From NCBI GenBank assembly GCA_002633005.1, contig NMRA01000813.1, forward strand, positions 1-37,169: a stretch of 37,169 nucleotides of DNA, in the 5' to 3' direction. Made by a program: the position numbers and the translations under genes. This DNA is from Phoronis australis (taxonomy: Eukaryota > Phoronida > Phoronidae). The notes under the pieces are model-generated. The model saw only the letters and a program-made list of their open reading frames with translations, searched no databases and was not told where the DNA came from. Shown one piece after another: positions 1 to 8,260 of the stretch (position 1 is the first letter of the stretch; each line of letters starts with the position of its first letter).

Positions 1-461
1 ACGTGGGAAAGGCACTATTGTCTCTAATTTTATGCAATTAAGGGCTGAATGGAGTTCACTGATTGCTCAAATTGAGCTTTATTAAACAATCCTCAAACTT
101 CACTTTATTACATTTTGAAATTGGCGCATTTGATGTGACATTATTAGCGCTGTTTAGCACTTAAAAGTATAATATTTGTGTTATTTACTCATGTTGAAAA
201 TTTTGGAGACTAACATGTGGGCCTTCATATGTGTCATAGTCACTGTGACACTGTTGATTCTAACAGCTATTAATGTCAATTTAAGAAACATTTTTTTCTC
301 TAGTGTATTCTGCATAAGGCACCGGTCACGGCGTCATTACCTAGCAATAATGAACTGGACTGTGACATATTAAGTTATGCAGCGGATAAAGTTAAACAAA
401 ATCCAAAATTCTTCAGCTTTTGTCCTGTTGTACACTATAGTAGATGATATCCAGTTAAACA
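1..461. other. Non-coding, no feature recognised
   Basis: AT-rich sequence left of the transposon. The only open frame (176-373) starts at TTG and shows no domain or splice support. Confidence 0.5.
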
Positions 462-1798
462 TTACGGTAAAGTCGCGCGATTTTCGGAGGGCCCGCCGCT
501 TTGGGAATTTCCAAAATGAGTTTTTCGGCATAGTCCACTAAATTCGTACAACGTCCAAAAACTGTTTTTCAATGATCCTCGAATCTGGGCAATGTCATAA
601 ACATCTGTGCCGTGACTTTCGGACAAGGAAAATTTTAGAAACGCTAATTTCGGATTGACGCAACTGTCATGTCACTAAAGCGTTTAATATGATTACTGCT
701 CTATAAGACTTGAATCCGAGAATCGGTATAACGGGCTCTGTAATTTTTACCTAGTCTTGACGATGTCACAACCGTTACTCGATTGTCTTGCGTTTAGCTT
801 GTGTTTGACACTTTATCCTGTGAAAAGAATCACTTAATTTTGCCGGACAGTGTTCTTAGAGAGATGACGACTTCTTGTTTTGGAAAGGTTCAATGCATTC
901 TGTGCCGTTTAATGGCCATTTTTACGATATTAAAACCACTACTGGAATTGCGTTGCAGTCGTGGGTGCTTTTCAACGCTCCATGTAGCTCTTGTTTACGA
1001 GCAGCCGTTCAATTGAATCCTGGTTTAAAGTATCCAAGGCACCCCACTGTGTTGAGGTGGGTTAACCTAACAAAGAAACTATTGAAGTGCTTCAATGGTA
1101 CTATGATCACGTGGGTTTAAAATTGAGAAAGCGCATGTTCTGATGGTCAGAAACCTCTTCGTGCGTCGAATACGCAAGTCCAGCTTTTTATTGGGAAAAA
1201 GCGCTTATCGTTGCGCTCTTTGTGCGTCGACAACGCAAAAACGACATTTTTTATTGAGAAAACGAATTTTTACAAAAGAGATTCAGTTGTCTGGAACGTT
1301 TCATGTGCGTCAACAACGCAAACCAAACCAACTCATTGGAAAGCCCATATTTGTCACCAGGAACACTCTTTTTTTCACAACGCAGCCCGATATTTCAAGT
1401 GAGATAGCGCGTTTTTGGAAAAAAAATCCGTCACTTGCCGAGAAAGGTTTTTGAGCATCGACAATGCAAGCCGAATATTTCATATTGAGAAAGCGCATTT
1501 TTGAAAAGAAGAACCAACACGTGTCGGGAACGTTCTTTGTGCGTCGACAACGCACATTTCTTATTGGGAAAGCCAGTTTTTAAAAGGTTAATCGCGCAGA
1601 CCGTTTGAGTCTCGTTTACCACCAATTATATTGCTATCAAGTGACCGAGTTGTACACCCACGAAATTCGGACACGAGCGGAAACCCAAATTTGGAGGTCC
1701 GCCAAATTCGGACACCACAAAAATGATGTTTCGCGAGATTCGTCCAAGAATGAATTTTTTCTATTTGAGTGACCGAAAATCGTGCGATTTTACCGTAA
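462..1798. mobile_element. Non-autonomous DNA transposon with terminal inverted repeats
   Basis: The left end (462-487, TTACGGTAAAGTCGCGCGAT...) and the reverse complement of the right end (1773-1798) match over about 26 bases with two differences. Both ends carry TTA/TAA, so a TA target duplication (463-464 and 1796-1797) is possible, as in Tc1/mariner elements, with a body of about 1331 bases. I see no transposase frame, hence non-autonomous. The right half holds the short tandem repeats annotated separately. Class assignment is tentative. Confidence 0.55.
1130..1580. repeat. Tandem repeats of about 60-85 bp built around GTGCGTCGACAACGCA
   Basis: The motif GTGCGTCGACAACGCA or a variant recurs near 1160, 1220, 1303, 1371 (degenerate), 1454 and 1539, each with an ATTGGGAAA or ATTGAGAAAGCGC word nearby. 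TGCGT and ACGCA are inverted copies around a 5-base spacer, so each unit could fold as a small hairpin. Open frames on both strands here follow from the repeat and are not genes. The array is internal to the transposon-like element 462-1798. Confidence 0.65.
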
Positions 1799-2990
1799 GT
1801 GTGCTCAACAAAAAACCGGTTTAGTAGTTCCTAAAAAGGATATTGTTTGCCAGCTATGTTAGTGCTCTCATTGCACTCACTTAGTCTGTCACTGTCATGT
1901 CTCAATTTTTTTTCGAAACCTGAACTTTCGTTTGTTTCTTTTCTGTTTTTAAAGAATCTAATTTATGCAGTTAGACTTTACACTGGGGCATATTGATGAC
2001 GCATATTTTTTTATTTCATTATCCTTTGTATTGTCTAGTTTTCTAGCCAACATTTTAGCATTCACAGTATTTTGGGCTTTTGTACAAGCTGCTCCAAAGC
2101 CTTCTGTTAGTCTCCTAGTTTTTATTGTGTGACAGAACTTGTAATATTGTATTTCCTGTAGAATGGCTCAATGAACTACCTATAGATGGCAGTACCTGTC
2201 ATCTCAATTAGATTTACAGAGTTACAAGTTTTCCACTTTTAACAATTCACATCTGTCTGTCATTCAAGCCTAATATAAACCCTAGATTTTTCAAACATAC
2301 ATGTATCCATACGTGTAATCATTGCTTTCTGCATTCACTAACTTGCCACACCGGAGACGGCTACAGTGGTCTTTACAAGTACGTTTTAATGTGTTGTGAA
2401 TGCTCAAGTCAAATACAATTTCATATTGCATATGCATACTGTTGAAATATTTTTGAGTATACTAACTTGTGTACTGTGAATTTTTAATTGTTTTTCATTT
2501 TTGTGCAACACAGAAATACTATGTGACACGATTTAAGTTTTGTTGGAGTTCATGGTTGAATTTATGTATTTACTTTGTGTAACTGGCTAAAAACAAAAAT
2601 TGAATTGAGCATTCCTAATAAAATCGGTCTCAAGTTTGCTTATCATGACAAATCCTCAGCATATCAAAACATGTTTTGGAAAATCAATTTTATTTGTGTT
2701 AGCTAACCTTGAAATTCGAAAATGATATACAAGAATTCTATTCAAACAACAATGTCTATTTGATAAGTGCACCGCAGATTCAGAGTTACTACTTTTTTCA
2801 TAGGCACATTTGGTCATTGAAAGCAATTGCACTGTGTTTTAACTGCTCATTTAAAGGTTGCTAATAACCCACCCTCTGACAAAAAGTAACTATGATTTGA
2901 ACCACTGACCATGCTTAAATTTTTTTGTTCAACTGGTTCCTTAACCAATTACGAGAAATGATCTGTGGTCTTCAATGGATAGTTTTTGAG
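1799..2990. other. AT-rich non-coding stretch with one AATAAA
   Basis: I see no coding exon on either strand. AATAAA at 2617-2622 on the plus strand, followed by T-rich sequence, could be a poly(A) signal but no gene can be attached to it. If the candidate exon at 3145-3005 is real, this is its first intron. Confidence 0.4.
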
Positions 2991-3004
2991 TGGTCGGCAC
3001 TTAC

Positions 3005-3145
3005 CTGGATCCAGCTCGCTGTTAAAATAGCTAGTACGAGGCCGTGAAACATCCCCGTGTCTGTGACCGGCATTTCGTCGACAGCGATTTCTCTGACGTA
3101 TGCCGGCTTACCAAAAACTATCGACACGTTCCGTTGCCTGTGCAT
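3005..3145 (-). CDS. Candidate first coding exon of another minus-strand gene (partial)
   Basis: Not a recognised family. The ATG at 3145-3143 has A at -3 and lies after an in-frame TAG. It opens a 47-codon frame that runs into a perfect donor, CAG|GTAAGT, at 3005/3004 (phase 0). The peptide ends with a hydrophobic run (MFHGLVLAILTASWIQ), which could be a signal peptide from an internal Met at residue 32, or a signal anchor from residue 1. A TATATAAG box lies at 3330-3323 on the same strand and the area is CpG-richer than its surroundings. I could not identify the next exon; it may lie left of the window. The gene would be in tandem with ROR, downstream of it. This is inference from splice, start and promoter signals only. 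Confidence 0.4.
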
Positions 3146-3322
3146 GTTCACGGCGCCTCTCTAGTATTTCTCGATCAGTGTATTCCGGTTCGAACTGTTA
3201 GCCTGTGAAACCTAACGATCCAGCTGTGAAAAAGTTTCGTCGGATAAGCTCTTGGGATTGCGAGTTGCCGTTTATTTTTGTGCGTTCTTTTTCAAAATGA
3301 ATTATTCTCACCCTAACCAATG

Positions 3323-3330
3323 CTTATATA
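3323..3330 (-). promoter_or_regulatory. TATA-like box TATATAAG
   Basis: On the minus strand the bases read TATATAAG, a good TATA match, about 180 bases before the ATG of the candidate exon at 3145-3005. It would put a start site near 3300. The same bases also read as TATATAAAA on the plus strand, so orientation is ambiguous. Confidence 0.3.
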
Positions 3331-3739
3331 AAACTGAAACAAAGTCTGTCTCATTAGATACATTTGTTACGGCCTTTGGAGTATTTGTGAGTGCGAAATA
3401 ATGTTTTGAGAAGCCAGCAGCTGCTTTAGAACGGTAATATTGACCGGGCACCGACTGAGGCCGTGTGAGCGCCTGCTAATTCAGTGTTTGCTGACAGATA
3501 GCTGTTGTGAAACAGTAACTCGATTGTGTATGCTATGTTCACATGTTAGGGAATCTTTATTTAGACATACAAATGCATTATTCAAGTCATTGTTACTGTG
3601 GTTTCGGCCCCGACGGTTCTGTGGAAGGGGAACCAGAGACTTCACGGCCCCCCGGACGAGTGGGTAGATTTGCAGTTTCGTGGCTAATTCACCAAAATAA
3701 TTACGTGCACATTATTTGTTTGGCACACTAGTATAGCAT

Positions 3740-3875
3740 GGGTGGCGCACCATATACCGGGGCTGGGGAGGCTATAGCCCCACTTTTTTCAACGCTGGGC
3801 GGCCCAGTGGTCGGTGCACCACAGGGGGCGGGCTCTGGGGCTATAGCCCCCACTTTTTTTCAGAGCTGCGCCGCC
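3740..3875. repeat. Tandem dimer with GGGGCTATAGCCCC palindrome
   Basis: Two units offset by about 69 bases (starting near 3740 and 3809) share the order GGTGGCGCACC or GGTCGGTGCACC, then GGCTATAGCCCC, then a T-run, then GCTGGGCGGCCCA or GCTGCGCCGCCCA. In unit 2 GGGGCTATAGCCCC is a perfect 14-base palindrome. Both units are GC-rich except for the T-run. It is probably a fragment of a mobile element. The open frames over it are repeat artefacts. Confidence 0.6.
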
Positions 3876-4345
3876 CATGTATTGTCTTTTCGTGACTGGA
3901 GGTTTAGTTTCCAACTTAAATTGGTTTATATTGGTGATGCTCAGTCCCGGCGGCCGCGACCGGCCTGATCGGCGAGCCACTGGCTGGAATAACAAGCGTT
4001 TTGTGTGTTTAGACCTGAAAATCGCAAGTCTAAAAGTACAACACACGGCTATATTCCCCTGTCTGTATTTCACGGAAGAATGATTTGAATTTATAACCAA
4101 ACTCCCGCCATCGACCATGGCAAATTGGCCAACCGAAGTCCGAGTGTAGCCGGGCTAGGGTACGTTCAAATACCTATAAAACCGTAAAAGTGAAATAAAA
4201 CAACACGTTTGTTCAATAACTCGATGTATTTGTATGGTATTTACATCGCATTTTGACGATTTATTGCCGTAAAACGGTGAATTCAAGCGACAAGTTGACA
4301 CCAGTGAGCGTGTTGTGAACGGCTAACAGACTGCGTTCGAACCTA

Positions 4346-4357
4346 TGACGTCATTGG
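4346..4357. promoter_or_regulatory. Full palindromic CRE next to an inverted CCAAT box
   Basis: TGACGTCA (4346-4353) is the consensus CREB/ATF site and runs straight into ATTGG (4353-4357), an inverted CCAAT box. It lies in a CpG-richer stretch near the candidate upstream exon and downstream of ROR. A promoter-proximal role is inferred only. Confidence 0.35.
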
Positions 4358-4579
4358 TTAATTTCAACACCGTCTGCCGTTAAGATGTCAGGTAAAATTT
4401 GCTGTTATCGAGTGGAACTACTCGATCTAAATTGATACAAAATAGGTTGTTTTTGGGGTGGCATTTTCCTTTAAGACTTGTTCTTTAACAAGTTAGTTGT
4501 TTAAATTGAATGCAAGTCTTTCTGATTAAAAGTAGCGGTACCTATACAGCAGGTTTTAGTGTTACTTCAAAATGCAGTA

Positions 4580-4800
4580 GTTGTCCATTTATTTTGCACA
4601 AAAATAATTGCCAAGGTTGTCTTTTCCACATTTCAAGGGCTGGCTACTTTGCAACAAATAATGGAAACTAAACAAAATGTTATTTTAATATACCTACAAA
4701 ACTCAAACCAGGACTAAAATTTTATTTTTGTGAAGAAGTTTGACAAAATAAAATTTCATTTCTCTGCCATTCTGAGTGCAAAATAAGTAAAGGTATGGTG
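4580..4800 (+). repeat. Dispersed family R1, copy 1 (forward)
   Basis: Carries the family landmarks in order: GCACAAAAATAATTGCC near the start, a TTTCAAGGGCTGGCTAC block, TTTATTTTTGTGAAGAA, then TTTGACAAAATAAAATTTCA and a tail resembling GCCATTCTGAGTGCAAAA. Length about 220 bases. It lies in the 3' flank of ROR. Confidence 0.6.
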
Positions 4801-5090
4801 TACTATTTATTTTGTAAAATACATAATTAATTTGACCACGCATTGTCGGACCTGTACACTTGTGACAGCTGTTTGAAAAAATAAAAAGAACACTTGAACT
4901 CTGTGTAAATGTTCATTTTACCAATTTTAAATACATTTTACATGCAGCAACAAACAAGATGACAACTGAACAATGTCTAAATTCAAGTCTGAACAAATAT
5001 AAAGCGTTTCACTAACATATGCAAATCAACACTGGCTGGTTCCAACACAATTACAGTCATGGAAATGCAAAACGTGAAAAGACTAGATCG

Positions 5091-5096
5091 TTTAAT
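5091..5096 (-). terminator. Possible ROR poly(A) signal ATTAAA
   Basis: The first ATTAAA I found on the ROR strand downstream of the stop codon, about 1.8 kb away. The next candidate is AATAAA at 4811-4806. Neither can be confirmed without transcript ends. Confidence 0.2.
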
Positions 5097-6299
5097 AATG
5101 GTTAAAACATTTTCTATTTCAAGACAATGCTGTTTTCAAGCACTGTACAGTAGTGGTACATGTATTCAACGGTAACTATAGATTCTTTAGTTGCCAGGTC
5201 TGTCCACCATCGTGCAGTCAAGAGCTATTGTGCAACTCTGCTGCATGTTCCTCAGACTCTTATGAATCAGCCAAATTCTTGTAAATACTACCCTTGAAAA
5301 AACATATTGTGCCCGCCCCAAATGAATACATCTTAGTCAAGTCACTGGATCGTTTCTCAACTTTGCCTATGTCCATGAGCTAAAATGTGTAACTCACCCA
5401 AATGTGAGAAAATGCTGGACCCAGTTACATCAATTTACATTGCCCTCAGGCCATCAACAAATGGCGTTAATTTGGTCGCCACACAAAAGAAAACTCCTTC
5501 AACAAAAAAGCAATTTTTTATGTTTTAGTGTTTCCCACAATTTAAACCGTCAGCATTGCACACACTGACCCACCGAGGAGAGTAAACATAAACTGAACAA
5601 TATATACATCCAGTGGTAACATCATCAAAGGTGTTCGAGACATCCCACATCCAATTTAGAGAAACAAGTTTGGCGTTTTCTTCAATATGCCACACCATCC
5701 CCCATGAGGATGTCATCCTAATGCAGGATTTTCCGGAACTGGCTGACTAAACTGAAGTGCGCCTTAATAATTTTTGGGTAAAAAGAGAGCCCAGTTAATT
5801 TTTGAACCCATACACATAGGGAATGGAAGTAGCTACTTGTTCACAGCCCAGAGCAACGATGGGATTTATGGAAAGAGCTTAAAAGACAAAACAACTGAAC
5901 ACTTTGAGGACGTTAAAACTGACTACACAAAATAACCTATTGTGTAGCGAAGCATTTGAGATTAAGATCTTTCAAGTTTCATTTTTTAAGTACTGTTGAA
6001 AAAGTTCACAGTAGGAAATGGTGCATTACTGACAATGACTTCTGCAAACATTAAACAACAAATATGAACATACTTTCTAAAAATACAATATTTAAGATAA
6101 CAAACGTAAAATAACGTTCAAAGCTGAAAGTTGCACAAATAAATAACATGAATAATATCTAAGGTTAAGGTGAGAACATCAGCGTATTACAAAATATATT
6201 ACACGGTAAACATATGCACTCACTGTACTGCCAATAAATGCATACAAATGTCAATTTGGCAATACACAAGTTTGTAAACATACAGCAACAAAGCACATG

Positions 6300-6545
6300 A
6301 CCAGGGGTCTGTTTCAAGTCAAGTGAACTAAGACATAAGTCAGAAATATGGTCTTACAAACCACTAATTCTAAAAAACAATTAAATCTCATATTAGCAAA
6401 AGTCTAAGAATATACCTATGGCTACTAGGTTCTGAACTATTAACAGAATTATTATTTCTGTTCGGTGACCTGTTAGTACTTACATGGCTCAACTTATTGT
6501 TAAGTGGAAGCGTAACACCAAATTTTTGACCAATGCCATGTTTTG
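6300..6545. repeat. Dispersed family R2, copy 1
   Basis: Shares with 14935-15185 the order CAGA(A/T)AT(A/T)TGGTCTT, CAATTAAATCTCA, AGTCT(A/C)(A/T)(A/G)AGAATATACC and ATG-G-AAGCAC or GTGGAAGCG. It looks like an old interspersed repeat, strongly diverged. It starts with CCAGGGGTCTGTTTCA, close to the start of the foldback element near 28690. Confidence 0.45.
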
Positions 6546-6881
6546 TTTTCTGAAACAGATCCCACAACTAGGTCCATATTTACACAATTGTTTTAAACAA
6601 TTTACAAATGAAACATTCAACTAACGAGATTTCCGGTCTTAATGCATATTTCAAACAATGGCAAATTTGAAACTCCAAAGGCTCTAAATGTCATCTAGAA
6701 AATGTTGTAATACGATATCACATGACTAGAAAACACACCATTCATTTTTTCTGACATTTTCTAACAAAAATAGTGTGGGCATATCTAAATGCACACGACT
6801 TTGCAAAAATATAGTTCCCATTCACACATCTAGTAATCCCAACCTAGGTTTAGCTGTGAGTTGACATAATGCACAGTTCCT

Positions 6882-8260
6882 TCATGGTAAGCTGGGACGC
6901 GGCTGTTTTGTGGGATTGTTGAGCAGTTTGAAGTTCGCTCCTGACGAGCCTGAGGAACTATGGTGTGGACTAGGTGCCATCTGTCTGACGGAGCCAGGTG
7001 GGGGAGATTGCTGCCGACCGTAGGGCAGGCGGTTCTGTTGTTGTGGTACCTGCACCATCAGTGCTGGCGGACTGTACAGTTTGTGGACTGGTGTAGGGTT
7101 CGAGCTGTTGCTGCTGATCACTGTGGAGTTGGTCTGTGGTGTTAGCGGCCCCAGACCATTATTATGCTGCACGTGCTGCATGTTTTCAGACTGCCATTGC
7201 AGCAGTCGCCGGTGACAGTCTTTAAACGAGGGTCGCTCGCTGGGCAGCTCATTCCAGCAATCGACCATCAGCTGATACATCCTTTGTGGACAGTCTTTGG
7301 GGCAGGGAAGGATGTGCCGCATCCTAATCATTTCAATCACCTGCTGGTTGGTGTATCCATAGTATGGTTGTTGACCATAGCTGAAGACTTCCCACAATGT
7401 GACTCCATACGACCAGACGTCTGACTCAGAGCTGAACTTGCCATAGAGTATTGCCTCGGGTGGCATCCAACGCACAGGCAGCAGCGCCTTGCTTTGGGCG
7501 CGGTAGTAGTCGCACGAGTAGACGTCCCGTGTAACTCCCAAGTCAGAGATTTTAATGACAAGACCATCACCAACCAGGATATTTCTGGCGGCCAGGTCCT
7601 TGTGGACATACTGATGACTAGAAAGATACTCCATCCCGCTGGCAATCTGCATGGTCACATGCAGTATGTCTACATGAGTCAGCGGGCGACGCATGACGTC
7701 CTCGTCTGGGCTGATGTCAGCGTGTGGGGAATGTAAGACCAGGAACTCATGCAAGTCTCCGAGCGCCATGTATTCGAATAACATACACATGGGTTCATCC
7801 TTCATACTCACTCCGATCAGGTTGACAACATTGGGGTGTTTCAGATCACTCATCACGTCCACTTCCTGACGGAAATCGCTGACTGTTTTCGGCCCGGCAT
7901 TCTCTTTGAGCGTTTTAATGGCCACCGGTGTGACTGAGTCGAGAGAGTGCAGTCCGAGCAGTTCTCCTCTATACACCTTCCCAAACGTTCCCTCTCCCAG
8001 CTCTTGGTTTATGCGCACCGATGACATTGGGAACTCACGTGCCCTTATTGCACCCTTCTTGACAGCGTTCAACTCCACACGGTGTCCAGCACTCGCCCGG
8101 TTGGCGGCACTATAACCGCTTCTACGCCGACAAATGCATATGACTGCCAATAGTAGAGCTATGGCGAGTGGTACAGCAATGCTAGGCACCAGGATGAGTA
8201 TAAGTTCATTGCCACCTTCCTCCGACTTTCCTTTGTTGGTTTTAGACGTGGAACCAGATC
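6882..8260 (-). CDS. ROR: ROR exon 10: membrane span, kinase domain and tail
   Basis: Residues 395-853 in one 1379-base exon ending in TGA (6884-6882). The acceptor is GTTATTTTAG. Membrane span about 414-438, then basic CRRR. Kinase landmarks: intact glycine loop GEGTFG (483-488), VAIK lysine K510, alpha-C Glu527, HKDLAARN (614-621), KISDLG (D634), activation-loop tyrosines Y642, Y646 and Y647, PVRWMPPEA, and SDVWSYGV. The substitutions HRD to HKD and DFG to DLG also occur in vertebrate RORs. The 103-residue tail is rich in Ser, Pro, Gln and Asn, with SPPP and PSPHH motifs, and is shorter than in vertebrates. Encoding the whole intracellular part in a single large exon resembles vertebrate ROR genes. 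Open frames on the opposite strand here are antisense shadows. Confidence 0.97.

Larger units (their letters stand above)
4800..6881 (-). other. ROR 3' UTR or downstream spacer
   Basis: I see no convincing exon. The first 3' UTR bases after the ROR stop lie just left of 6882. On the minus strand a canonical AATAAA is absent until 4811-4806, and ATTAAA occurs at 5096-5091, so the 3' UTR may be up to about 2 kb. The 5525-5716 minus frame shows no family features. Confidence 0.4.

Noticed and set aside
1143-1625. Open frames on both strands with repeated residues
   Set aside because: They come from the tandem repeats and have no initiation or splice support.
3738-3968. Gly/Ala-rich open frame
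   Set aside because: It is the translation of the GGGGCTATAGCCCC tandem dimer.
6960-8115. Several plus-strand and second-frame open frames inside the kinase exon
   Set aside because: They are shadows of the GC-richer kinase coding sequence; the minus-strand kinase frame is certain.
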